The notes under the pieces: model-generated
What the model saw: only the letters and a program-made list of their open reading frames with translations
Told to the model about the DNA's origin: nothing
Database searches by the model: none
Made by a program: the position numbers and the translations under genes
NCBI GenBank assembly: GCA_014058105.1
Contig: JACGCM010001844.1
Span: forward strand, 1,550,001 to 1,614,000
Length of the DNA stretch: 64,000 nt
Source: Kingdonia uniflora
Taxonomy: Eukaryota > Streptophyta > Magnoliopsida > Ranunculales > Circaeasteraceae
Reading direction: 5' to 3'
Shown here: positions 1-12,000 of the stretch, in pieces
Position numbering within the stretch: the stretch's first letter is position 1
How the letters are laid out: each line of letters starts with the position of its first letter

Positions 1-1
1 T

Positions 2-109
2 CAGCTGTTGGGAATGCCTTGTGAAAGATTCTCCAAGCTAGGTTGTTGTGGCTTGGAGAAGAGTTTGCTATCTACAGAATCTTGTTCCACCTGCAGTTTT
101 GAAACTTAA
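2..109 (+). CDS. Possible C-terminal end of an upstream ORF, unrecognised
   Basis: One frame is open from base 2 to a TAA at 107-109 (35 codons). It is cysteine-rich near the middle (KLGCCGLEKS). I do not recognise the family. The following bases (about 120-175) look like LTR or 3' flank sequence, so this could be the tail of a retroelement polyprotein as easily as a host gene. An open frame this short can occur by chance. Confidence 0.2.
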   Translation, partial: QLLGMPCERFSKLGCCGLEKSLLSTESCSTCSFET

Positions 110-698
110 CCCTTAAGTTGTTATTGTTAGAGTTACATATATTGTAGGGGTAGTTTAGTCTTTCCCCTTTTTTAGGTAACTTCTATAACTTTGATAAAGG
201 ATGCGATTATTATTAGTTATAAGCAGACTTTACAGTCAAGGTTCCCTACACATCAGGTTTGTAAAAGCATTTATCCTAACCTGCAACTGAAATATTAACA
301 AGCAATTTAGTGAAATCCACTGCCATCTGCAACTATCCACCTCGAGTGAATCTCCTACTTCAAATGGTTTCACGTGCCTAACTTTTGATCTCACCCATTG
401 ACTAGTATATGCTTGCCTTGAAAGTGACATTAGTTGAACTCTTGCGCTACCAATGACATTCACCAATACCTACCCTGCTCTACTTTTTTTGCTAAACATA
501 CTTTTTCTCTCTTCATATGTGTATATTTATTGATGTAAAAACAAGAACAAGGCCAATACTAGAGCTAAGCAAAATGGAAAGAAAAGAAAAGAAACACGCT
601 CTCCAAGAGGATAACAAGATCACAAAGAACAAACCCACCAAGAAACCACTCCTTGACGCCAATATCCATCAAGTATAACCGGTGATAGTCTCCTTCCA
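110..698. other. Non-coding flank
   Basis: AT-rich sequence with no convincing ORF. A purine-rich stretch lies at about 570-600. Bases 699-706 are the left copy of the 8-bp target duplication of the hAT element that follows. Confidence 0.5.
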
Positions 699-1095
699 CT
701 TCACCACTATGCAGTCAGGGGCGCCGCCGGGGCGCTCCGGGGCGGCGTCGGGGCGCCCAAATTTGAACTACCCGCCTCGCCTTAACATTTTAGCGCCCTA
801 GGCGCTTTAGAGACAGGGCGACGCCGGGGCGGGGTGCCTCTTTCCAGGCGCTAGGCGGGGCGCCTCATGATCTGGAGTTTTTTTTTGTTTTTTTGTTTTT
901 TTTTTTAAACTGCCAAATGATTTGGCTCATTTTGTTAATAACAAAAAAAAACCCAAAAAAACTGAAACTACCAAATGATTTGGCTTATTTTGTAAAAAAA
1001 AAACAACTTACCCATGGTTGCTGCGTCTCTCTTTCTCCTGCGTCTTGCACTCTTGCTGCGTCTCTCTCTCTCGGGCCTCGGAGGATAGGCCTTAC

Positions 1096-1367
1096 CCGAG
1101 ATTGGGCAAAACGGAGGAAGCTTTGTGGAACTTGTCTTTGACAGCCTCAAGAACTCCACTTGTCTCTGTGTTGAGTTTTGCTTCTAAAAGGGAGGGTTCG
1201 TCGTTTTTATCGTTGTTGTTGTTGTAAACAGCGGGACCTTCTCTCCCATGCTCAACGACGATCAAACGATGTCCTTCTTTGATTAAAACATTGTTTTCTT
1301 TTGGTGAAAAAAGTCCTGCTGTTGTTAGAGAGGTGAATACCAAACCCAGTGCTACAATGTTCATCAT
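1096..1367 (-). pseudogene. Host-gene exon captured inside the hAT element
   Basis: On the minus strand an ORF starts at an ATG (1367) and runs to about 1096, where a good plant splice donor (GTAAGG) follows ...SSVLPNLG. The first 20 residues are hydrophobic (a signal or membrane segment), then come a KEGHRLIVVE motif, an asparagine run and a charged helical part ending near the donor. A CT/GA microsatellite just before the ATG resembles a plant 5' UTR. I recall similar short plant proteins with an N-terminal membrane segment, but I cannot name the family with certainty. No downstream exon is visible before the end of the element, so it is probably a partial copy of a gene from elsewhere, carried antisense to the transposase remnant. 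Confidence 0.5.
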
Positions 1368-1790
1368 CTCTAAGGACCTGTTTGGCTCTCTCTCTCTCTC
1401 TCAGTGTGTGTGAGTGTTCTTGGTTCTCTCTAGTCTTGTGTACACGATGGTGGTGATTCAGGGGTCACGAAGGTGGAGAGAGTGACACATGGTGGAGTGC
1501 ATATACACGTGTCTTTGACCGCTGTTGGAAGAATTTCGTTAAGTAGAGGTGGTCCTCACAGGCTTAAAACTACTAGTGGTGCTTTGCAGGTATGTATATA
1601 CACTGGACTAGAGTAGAGTTATCTCTGATATGTTTGATTTTGTGAATGCCATTTAGTTGTTAAGTAGAGTATGATGGGTAAACTGAAGTACATCTGTGAA
1701 CTTAACAAACAACACATTTCATACTATTCTTATGTTGAGTAATGAATACACAGCTCAAACAAGAACAATTGTACTAGGCAATGAATACCG

Positions 1791-1880
1791 GTAGATGGAA
1801 ATAGAGATCACGTTAAGTGCGACTTTTGTGGTCATGTGTCGAAAGGGGGGATTAAGAGGTTAAAACAACATCTTTTTCAA
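1791..1880 (+). pseudogene. BED-type zinc finger of a hAT transposase, remnant
   Basis: Reading from 1791 gives ...HVKCDFCGHVSKGGIKRLKQHL. This matches the N-terminal BED finger of plant hAT transposases: C-x2-C, then a basic GGI-RLKQHL part with the zinc-binding histidine. The codons for KCDFCGH lie at about 1815-1835. No dimerisation domain or RNase H-fold catalytic domain follows; AT-rich sequence and the GC-rich right end come next. This supports the hAT call independently of the target duplication. Confidence 0.72.
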
Positions 1881-2963
1881 TATATACAATATATATTACG
1901 GGGAAAAAAAAAAATTAAGTCATGTTACAAATTTACACCTATTACAAATTTACATTCTCCCGCCTAGCGCCCCGCCCCGACAGTAACCATGCCCACCGCC
2001 CCGCCCTTGACAGCATAGCTTCACCATAAGAGACTCAAAAGTACTCCCGTCATATCCGTCGCGGATACTCCACGATTAGATATACCAACTTTAACTTCTG
2101 GGGGTTAATATCCGGCGATCTCTAGTACATACCAACTCTCCATGATTCACTGCCCACTGAAGGGGCTCGTAGCGTCAAACCCTAATTGTGCCCACTACGG
2201 CACAACCATTAGAGAGTAATCTAGTATTCCGTCTTCAACACGACTGGTCATGGCCACTATGAAGATCATGTAGACAAGTCACCTATGTGCATCCATACTG
2301 GGTGCCCTTTCACATCTTTATCATCAAGAAGTCATGTGAGCCCATCTCATACTTGCACTCCTTGGGAATGTCGCATCTCTTTGAATTATATAAACCCTCC
2401 TTCATGCATGTTTTTTTTTCTTTTTTTTTTTTTTCTTTTCACTTTTGTTACCTAAACCTTGTGAGAAGTCTTCACATTTGATAGTTAACAATTCAAATTG
2501 GATTTCCTGCTTGTCTTATTAAGCTGGGCTTAGGCATATGATTTCCCTTCTTTCGTGTTGCGTCACGGAGATAAGGCTTACCCAGGATATGTGGATTCTT
2601 CTTGAAGTATGACCGTCTCCACATTACCATGTTCCTGATAAACAATGTGGTTGATCATACTTTTACCTTTCATCAATACCATATCTCTTCTACTCACCCC
2701 ATGGCTCCCTTGTTGCACTGTACCTAAAAATCCTTATTGAAACCCAATGATTCTAGAAAAATCAGATTCTTCTTCAGCACCAAACGTTTCGCACACTATC
2801 AATCCATTACAAAGCACTATTAAACAGTTTTAACTGATGGTACCCGGTCCGAATGTACTACCTTGAAAGCCCATTCTATGTAAACCACTCCTTTTTGGTA
2901 CGCATTTGAAATGAACAACTAGACTTCAAAATTCATATTGAAGATTGAAACAATAAATGATGA

Positions 2964-3120
2964 CATCAAAAGTAGATCTTCATCATCATTGTAACTACAC
3001 GTCACAATGACCCTCTTTCGCAGATATGTGCATACATTACCATATCAAAAATAGATCTCCATCTTCCTTGTGACTACTACTCGTAGCAATGATCCAAAAC
3101 ATTTGTGGACATGTAAACAA
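2964..3120. repeat. Imperfect tandem pair, period about 79 bp
   Basis: Two consecutive units start with near-identical text around AGTAGATCTTCATC / AATAGATCTCCATC and drift apart towards their ends. No coding frame is shared. It looks like an old local duplication. Confidence 0.4.
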
Positions 3121-3980
3121 CTGAAGTTAAAATCCGTTTTGAGAGGACAGTTACTACCTGACAAGACTAAGAGTAATATCCATCATCCTTGAAATTATTT
3201 GCTGCAAGGCTCGACCGACGAATTGAGTGAATCTACAATGACAGTGTTAAACACATATTTATTGTTAACCCGGGAAGAGTTTGTCTCAAAGAGGTTGTAT
3301 CGTGTCCTTTTGCAATAATTTTGTTATTTAGGTAGAGAGGAACCATAATTTTAGCACTGAGGAGCACACCATTTTCCCTCATTGTTGTGGATATTGGTGG
3401 GTTATTATTCTCTTGGAGTGAGGCGTATAATGTATTCAGAGGCTTTGTATCTTTCTTGCAGCTCCCTAGCATTGTAATAGACATTGATGTATAAAATCCC
3501 TTCATTTTCATTTATAAAAGGAGGACTGGAGTTATCACGACCCTGTAGTCTGCTACCATATTCCGGAGACTTGTTACGTCAGGTTTGGCAAATGTGTATT
3601 TTCTAGGTTTATGGGTTCACTTATAAATGAGAAATCTTGGATTTGGGAAGATCTAGACGATGGTGCAGGGCTATGGGGGCGCCGTGATACATAGGTGAAT
3701 ACTTTAACAATATAAGTTTATATAAGGCGGAATGGATAGGAGCACTATAATTAGGAAGATGAGAATGTTTGATGAATATTCAAGAAGGATTAAGTAAGAA
3801 ATCTACCATTCGGAAATAATTTATTTACGTGATATAGTGATCACATCAATCCCAGCATGAGTAGACTAAAAAGGCCTTATAAATTGTTTTCGTGGGGATT
3901 CATATCTTTTGCTCCAAGGAATTCAAAGGAAGGACGACCTTTTGCCTTTATCATTGAAGTAGGTACTGTACCCAGTTTTA

Positions 3981-3983
<3 letters not shown>

Positions 3984-4012
<29 letters not shown>
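3984..4012. repeat. (AG)n microsatellite
   Basis: An AG dinucleotide run of about 14 units. It produces the ER-repeat in an otherwise meaningless short ORF. Confidence 0.9.
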
Positions 4013-4017
<5 letters not shown>

Positions 4018-5097
4018 AGTGGTTGGATTGTCTAAACTTATACTTTAAGGCCAAGATGTCTTTCATGAAAAGTTGAAGGCAAAAAAGAGCATCATTTAGG
4101 GAGTTGAAGAAAACGGTTTCAGATGGTAGATAGGGATTTATAGAAGCTCCCTGATGGCATAAAGAGGATTAATTTATAAAACAGAACCTAAACACAAAGA
4201 AAGAGAGAGTAAAATAAAGATTGCACATCATGATCGATTGCAAGAAAAGCCTATTCAATCACACCTTAGATGCTGCAGCATCTGCACTACGCTCAAGCCT
4301 GTGGTAGTTTATTTCCCCATAGAAGCCCAATTGATAATATATGCTAAACAAACCCCCTTTCAGTCCTGGCAGATCTCACTCTCAGAACATGTCTTTTTCT
4401 TATCCTTATGTCTTCTTCACTCATTGCTTCCTTGCCTTCTAGCCCATACGTTTATGGCAGAAGCACGACACCCTTCTCAACATATTGTGGGTTCTATAGT
4501 TCTGATTTAAATTGTATTATAGGTAATGTTATTTAGGTTCCTAGGTTCCTATTATTTTATGGAAAGCAAAGTGGAAACAAGACATATAAATTACATTTTT
4601 CGGGAATTTTATTGTCCTTGTTGTTTGGTCGGGTGTATAAATATTTAGAGAAAACTCATTATCTTCAGTTGAAGACCAAAGACAATGACATTCACGTGGG
4701 ATGGCATAGTCATTGTAGAGCAATACAAGAAATGGTGTTACTTGGTTATGACAAGGCATAGTCATGATACTTCATTGCCTGATGGTAATGACATGATATG
4801 TTGATGTCAGTATGGTCATTGTATGTATATCAGTAATGTCACGGCTTTGCAGTTGTATGGGATGTGATGGACTGATGACATGGATGTGGCATTGCTTGCC
4901 TGTGATTATGGCATGTCAATATGTCATGGTATGGTAGAGCGTGAGGTTGAGTAAAACGAGTTTGATCTTTAGTGGTGGTCATCGAAGTTTTTCTCACGAT
5001 TGCAAGTGGAGTTAGGCTGATAGAGAAGGAAAGAAAAACTCAAATATTTTCCAATTATATCTAGTCATTGGGAGGACTGGAGAAACCAATCCAATTG

Positions 5098-5700
5098 TTT
5101 TTTTTATGAAGGAAGCTGGGGCAGACCTCCACCAGAGACTTTACTCAATATAGGAAATATTACATCCTAGGGTACTTAGTACCATTTACATCAGCTATAC
5201 ACATATTTACAAAAACTAAAGGAAAGTTACAAGGGAAAATCAGGTACTCATTTGAAATCTCAAGGGAAGAAGTAATGTGGTATGCAAGTTTGTTCCCCTC
5301 CCTTGGTTTGTAGTGGATATCAAACTCCTCCAAATCTGCAATTACTTTGTTAGCCTCTCAGTTCAACTGAACGAGCCCATGGAGGATCACATTTCTTGTG
5401 AAAAGCTTGTACTGCATAGAAAGAATCAGACTATATGTATAAACTCTTGAACCAAATTCTTCTAGCTATACCCAAATCTTCACACACTGCTTTGAGTTCG
5501 AGCACTTCAATCCCAACATCTGTTCATGATTTCTGATTAATGCAGCAATTGGGGATCCATTTGGAAGTCTAAAAATACCCCCCTAAGATTTTCAATTTTC
5601 TGAAAGATATCCATCAACATTCAAGATGATTTTCTGTTTACATTGCTGCTTCCAAGTCACCCATTAAATTGGTTTAGTCTTCAAAGCAAATTCTTCTAAG
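5098..5700 (-). mobile_element. LINE 3' end (RNase H part), decayed
   Basis: Read on the minus strand, broken frames give an RNase H-like sequence of the plant LINE (RVT_3) type: ...EVLELKAVCEDLGIA..., then a YIESDS-like segment and VQAFHKKCDPPW. This corresponds to the helix and the aspartate strand after EALALL in that family. A T-run on the plus strand near 5098-5105 would be the poly(A) tail. Several stops are present. It lies upstream of the first visible SKL2 exon, presumably within an intron. Confidence 0.6.
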
Positions 5701-6028
5701 GATCATTTCTGCACTAGCGGATTTTTGTTTGAAATGCCTAGCATTTCTTTAAATCCATAGGTGATACACAGTAGCACAGTTTGAATTGATGCACAATCCA
5801 ACTGTTATTTCTTAACACACAATAAAACCAGTATAACTTCTGTAACAGTTATGCACAATAAGCTGCAATCTGGTTTTATAATAGACAGAGTTAACATATC
5901 AAAAGAAAAAAATTACAATCTCCTGATGTTTGTATTTTCATCCCTCAGTCAGTTCATATTCTTTCAGGGGGTTGACTTTTTTTTTATCATGAATTAATGT
6001 GCACTACAGATGTGAATCTTTTTTGCAG

Positions 6029-9000
6029 TTCTCTGATGGTACTGCTGAAGTAGAATTGAGGCTGCACGTAGCGGGTAGAGAAATACGAAGTTCTAGAGAT
6101 ATTTTATTGAATGCAGATGAGAATTCCTTGATAATCAAGACAAAGTCTTCTGGGTCTATTACAACTCTAATTGAAATTAACCATTTGTATGACAAGATAA
6201 AGCCTGGCGAAACTATATGGTATGTACACTTGTCTTACATGATTATCCAATGGTTAACTTGTCAACGTGATTTACCAACACTAGAACACTTTTACCGACT
6301 GATATAAGATAACTTTTTAGTGTAACTGATAAAAAGAAAAGGTCAACTAAAAGAAACAAAAACAGAGAATGTATAAAAGTCACCTCTATTGAGTGAGACT
6401 ATACTCACTAATCAATTTGAATCTTTATCTTTACTCGAGACAAAAATATGCATTTCTGCTGCCATAGACGGTCATGATCTGTTGGATAGCACCAAAGCGG
6501 TCTCTTTAGCAACTCTTTTGCCTGCGTCCATTAGGTGGACGAACGAGCTATAGCATCAAAAACATACTGTAATTTTTCGCAACCATCGTTAGGTGTTTTG
6601 AATATTATGTCCCATGCTCTTTGTTATGTGAATGGAAAATGTCGATAAGTCTTCATTAAGCTGAATACTAAACAATCTTAATCGTTTCTGGGCAGGTATA
6701 TAGATGAAGACCAATTGGTAGTGAATTTGAAAAAGCATGACCCGGACTTGAAATGGCCTGACATTATGGAATCTTGGGAGTCCCTTACTTTAGGAGTTGT
6801 ACAGATTCTAAAAGGAACATCTATCAACGTTGTCGGGGACTCGACGACTATTAATCAGAAAGTCGCTCGAGAACTTGCCATTGGACTTGGGTATGTTGTT
6901 GGCGCTACTTGCCTAATGAATTTAGTTGAATTAATAGTCTCATAATATGAGTTTATTGCCCACCAAAATAAATCACCAGATTAAGATTTAAATGGGTTGT
7001 TTACTTACAAACCCATTTTCATTTACATTTGTCATGCCCCTTTCTTAGTTTCTTATATTGGCATTCAAGTCTTTTCTGAAACTAAATTATGGGTAATATT
7101 TCTTTCTTTCTCAGGAAATAATATTACCTGGCTAAGCTTTATTGGAAATGGTTTTCAGGTATACTCCACTCAATACAAGTGAACTGTTGGAAGCGTTTGG
7201 GAAACAGGCCATTGATTCTTGTGAGTATGTTAAACCTGAGGCTAGCTACTGATAATCGTTTCCTCACATGGCTACTTTTCCATACTAACCACATGACTAC
7301 TTTTCCATACTAGCCACATGACTACTTTTCCATTCCAAAAATTTAATCATAGCAATTGCCACATGCTCGAAATGGTACATTGAATGGTAAAATTTTCATT
7401 TTTTTCATAGGAAAACAAAATACAACTCATCGATTCAACGATAAGTAAAAAACTGTAAGGTGCACGCATATACTGAAAGGGTTGAGGTTGAAATTTATTT
7501 AGAATTACAAATAAAAAGAGTTGAAATAAATAGGCTCCAATTGAATCATTAGTAAAAAAATCTGGAGGAGGCTTAACACTCTGCCACAAGTTGGACTTTG
7601 TGAAGATTAGGAGAGGTGTTTGAGCATAAATCTTGGCGAGAGTATTCCTAAATATTTATTTTGTGAGAAGACACCCCTACTTTATTCAATAAGAGAAGAT
7701 ACAAAAATAGAACTGTCATAAACTAAAAAAGGTAGGTTTTTATAACTGGAAGAAGATTAGAAATATATAAAGATTTATATGATCTACCAAATCCTTAGAA
7801 GAGGGTCTCGAGCATCTGTAACACCATCAGATATCATCCAAATCTCAGTGTCTTTGTGATGCAGTATGGAACCAATAGGAATTTCAAGGGTCGTTGTTTA
7901 GCAGTTACAATAATTAAGAGTCTAGTTAAAGTCTTAATTTTAGTAGTTATGGTACTTTAGTTAAGAGTTATGTTTATGAGTTACAATATTGAAGAGTCTT
8001 CAATATTTAAGAGTCTTATTTATGGGTGTTTGCTATAAATCTTAGTTATGGGTGTTAGTTATGATTATTATTTAAGAGTTATGGAGTTATGTTCAGTTAT
8101 GAATCCCAATGGTCATTGTTGCCTATAAATGACATTTTGTAATATGAGTTTAGGAGTTGATTTTGATGAATGAAAAAGAGTCTTGGAATGTTTTCAAAAG
8201 ATATCCCTTTGTTTGATTAATTGAGTTTATCTTCAAATTTTCGGAAGATCGGGTTAATCGTCGGCCGAATTCACAATTACCGTTAGTATTCTTATTCGTA
8301 AATTGGGAGACATGCTTCATTCCATAACGCGCTGCATCAATTGGTATCAGGGCAAACAACGTTCTTGGAGAGTTGATCGAGTCCGATGGAAGAAGATGCT
8401 ACACGAGGTGAAATAACGAGGCTAACACAACAAATAACAACTTTGGTGAGAGAGTCCTGTCATGGATTTGAGAAGATAGGCTTTGAGAACAGTTCTTTGA
8501 CGGTGCTTGATGAGCACCCTAAATACTTGCACTCCACTCTTCTCAATGGTGAACCAATTTTTCTTCATGACGTTAAAGAAAACATGATTTTTGTTGATTG
8601 GGATTTACCGCTAATATTTGACGAGTATTCGGAGGATTCTGATATTGCAATTAACAAGAAATTGTATCAGTGTACTATAGGTTAGGTGCATCAGAAATCA
8701 TCGTATGAGAATACTTTATTCAAAGAGGTGGCAATTCATAACTATTCAAGCTACGGGGACCCATTTCATTCTTTTTCAGAAAGGGCGTATACGTGTGAAA
8801 AGTTGTGTTTCCTATGGAACTCTATACTTTTAATATCGGGTATTACCAGCAAAGTTTTTTTTATGGTGGTGAAAGGCAATGTCTATTAATGTTTGTTGGA
8901 AGATACATGGGCCAAGTTAAGGGGAGGATTTTTATAGCATTACCTCTAAAATTCAAGGACAAATTTTCTCACGCAGAGGGGAATGATGCAGTATGGAACC

Positions 9001-12000
9001 AATAGGAATTTCAAGGGTCGTTGTTTAGCAGTTACAATAATTAAGAGTCTAGTTAAAGTCTTAGTTTTAGTAGTTATGGTACTTTAGTTAAGAGTTATGT
9101 TTACGAGTTACAATATTGAAGAGTCTTCAATATTTAAGAGTCTTATTTATGGGTGTTTGCTATAAGTCTTAGTTATGGGTGTTAATGATGATTATTATTT
9201 AAGAGTTATGGAGTTATAGTCAGTTATGAATCCCAATGGTCATTGTTGCCTATAAATGGCATTTTGTAATATGAGTTTAGGAGTTGATTTTGATGAATGA
9301 AAAAGAGTCTTGGAATGTTTTCCAAAGATATCCCTTTGTTTGATTAATTGAGTTTATCTTCAAACTTTCGGAAGATCGGGTTAATCGTCGGCCGAATTCA
9401 CAATTACCGTTAGTATTTTCATCCGTAAATCGTAAAGCATGCTTCATTCCATAACGCGCTGCATCACTTTGTATTTCCCATCTTGTAGTGCATTAACAAG
9501 TGCAATCACTTCCAGGGGTAATTGGAGAAGGCTCAGAAACTGTAACAGAAGCAGAAGGCACTATTTTAGAAAGTCTGAGTAGGTATGGTCATCGCCTGAT
9601 TTTTTTTATTGCACTATTCCTTTTACAATACATAAGTACGTATATATATATTATATGTTGATTTTTTTTATATTATATTGTCAACGTAGTGGATTATGAG
9701 CCCATATATCTATCCGTTAATATCTTGAAAATATCTAACATTCCTTTTACAATATTGAAGTAGTATATATGAGTTTCTAGAGCATTTAATATAAGTTAAT
9801 ATGGATATTTCATCTGTTGCCTAAGACATTCTTCTTAAAGCAGTGTCTCTTATGTGCAGTCATGTCCGTGCTGTTGTTGCAACATTAGGAGGGCAGCATG
9901 GAGCGGCCAGAAGGGCTGATAAGTGGCGGCATCTTTATGCAGGGTTCACCATATGGTTGTCACAGTCTGAAGCTACTGGTAAATTTCCTTTTTCCCTTTC
10001 ACCGTGTTAGTTAATCAAATTCAACAAAGACAATAAGTATATGATCTAATATTTTCGATATACATCTTCTGCTATTAGAATAAGATATTTAACTCCAAAG
10101 TCCAATATTGGAAACTTTGCTATATATACAGGAGCAGAAAGGAGAAAAACTTTATTGATTATTGAAGAGATGATTACAATCATCTTAAAGAGGGATTAAA
10201 ACAGAGAACCCACTAGAGTCCTAGTAGGAAACGAACTCCTACTAGAAACTACTAAATATTGATAACAATTAAAGATAGAAACAAATCTACTAATACTAAT
10301 ATAAAGATATGTTCCGGTGTATCACACCATGCAATAATTCGGTGTATTCGGACATCACACTTAACATAAATCATAATCTCCAACACTCCCCCTCAAACGG
10401 ATGGTGAGAGTTCACTAACACAATGCGTTTGCAACTTCAAGACATGCACGGCTTTAACAAATTTACTTGAAAAATTTCAACCAAAAACATCACAATATAA
10501 GGAAACACTGCACGGATAATCATGACTTCACAAAAAAGTCTTCCACTTCAACTTCAAATAACAAACTTGATTTTTTAAACAACTTCGCACGTACCAAAAT
10601 AACCATACTCTCTAAAACTTCCCCTCAAGCTGGAAGATACAAACTCCATAATTCTATAATACTATCCCTTGTAAACAATCTTCAAACTTGACCCGAGTCG
10701 TGAAACTCCCTCTTCAAACTCAAACATCAATCACTATCTTGAGTCTTCAACTTCATACAGTAAATAAACCAACTTGAATCTTCACCAAAACAGAAATAAA
10801 TGCCTCACCAACGATGGGCTCTATGACCAATGACATTGGTTCCATGACTGATTACACAAACCTGCACCGCAAATAAACAGTAGATTAGCTCTTGGAACTC
10901 TTCCAAGTATAGTAGTCATCTTTTAAAAGAAACTCGAACTCATTGACCGAGAAGAGAAACAGAGCTTGATCGTAAAAGATTCATAGGCTCGCACTTGATC
11001 AAAAAGGATTCAGAGTATCAAATGGTTGGATTCCTAGAACATTTCAACCTAAAAAATATATGTGAAGAAACAGATTCGTGTACTTAGTTGGTTACATAAA
11101 CCAACTAACCAAAAAATAAAGAGATAAAACACTAAAAGAGAAAGAAAGCTCAAACTGGATGGGTGAGAGAAAGAAACTATATAGATCATCGAGAGAGAAA
11201 GATAAAGGATTGAGAGAAAATGGTAATCACGAAAAAGGATTGAGAGAAAGATAAAGACAGTGAAGAGAAATCACGAAAAAGATCAAAACAAAAGTTTCAT
11301 AACCAAAAATTGCACTGGGGGAACACTATGGAATCATTGATAAAACATTGTTGATCTTTAAATATTTGTTAAGAGATCAACTCAAGAAACAAAGGATGAA
11401 CAATTGTAATGTTCATATCACTATTCATCAGTACTGTTCATTGGGTATTATTATTTATTCATGAGCAGTAATTATAGTTCATCGTGAATAGTATTTCGTT
11501 CACCGTGAACTGTTCAGAAAAAATCAAGAAAATAAATAAAACCCTAAAGGATATAAAATATAAGAAATAAAGGAAATTGCATAACAAAATAAGAATAAAG
11601 AATTAATAAGTCACTGGAAATTAGATCCAAATGCGTGAAATCTCTAGGGGGTTTCACCAAGAATCGTAGTCGCTTTGATACCAAGAAATAAAGGAAATTG
11701 CATAACAAAATAAGAATAAAGAATTAATAAGTCACTGGAAATTAGATCTAAATGCGTGAAATCTCTAGGGGGTTTCACCAAGAATCGTAGTCACTTTGAT
11801 ACCAAGTTAAATTAGGAGGAGAAAGGAGAAAAAATTTATTGATTATTGAATAGATGATTACAATCACCCTAGGGATTAAAATAGAGAACCTACTAGAGTC
11901 CTAGTAGCAGGGCCGACCCTGGCTATAGGCGCAAGAGGCGGACTCCTAGGGCCCCCGATTTTTCATGTAAATTTGGGCCTCAAAATGGTTAAGTATTATA

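Larger units (their letters stand above)
707..2018 (+). mobile_element. hAT-superfamily element, non-autonomous, 1.3 kb
   Basis: The 8-bp direct repeat CTTCACCA lies at 699-706 and 2019-2026, immediately outside imperfect terminal inverted repeats. The left end reads CTATGCAGTCAGGGGCG and the right end, reversed, CTATGCTGTCAAGGGCG. Both ends are followed by GC-rich subterminal blocks of GGCGCC/GGGGCG type (718-870 and 1963-2008), as in many plant hAT elements. The inside holds a BED zinc-finger remnant on the plus strand (about 1791-1880) and a host-like exon on the minus strand (1096-1367). The rest of the transposase is absent, so it cannot move by itself. Confidence 0.87.
2027..5096. other. 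Intergenic or first-intron sequence, no gene recognised
   Basis: Three kilobases with only short ORFs of low quality. If the first exon of SKL2 lies left of the window, this is intron. It contains an imperfect 79-bp tandem pair (2964-3120), an (AG)n microsatellite at about 3984-4012, and a TG/ATG-rich simple stretch at about 4770-4940. No transit-peptide exon for SKL2 could be found here. Confidence 0.45.

Noticed and set aside
1018..1227. Plus-strand ORFs across the CT-rich part of the hAT element
   Set aside because: They are shadows of the minus-strand captured exon and its microsatellite; composition is driven by CTCTCT.
1795..1880. BED finger as a host zinc-finger gene
   Set aside because: It lies inside an element with hAT ends and duplication, so transposase remnant is the simpler reading.
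3857..4048. ORF with an ER-repeat
   Set aside because: The repeat is an (AG)n microsatellite; no splice or homology support.
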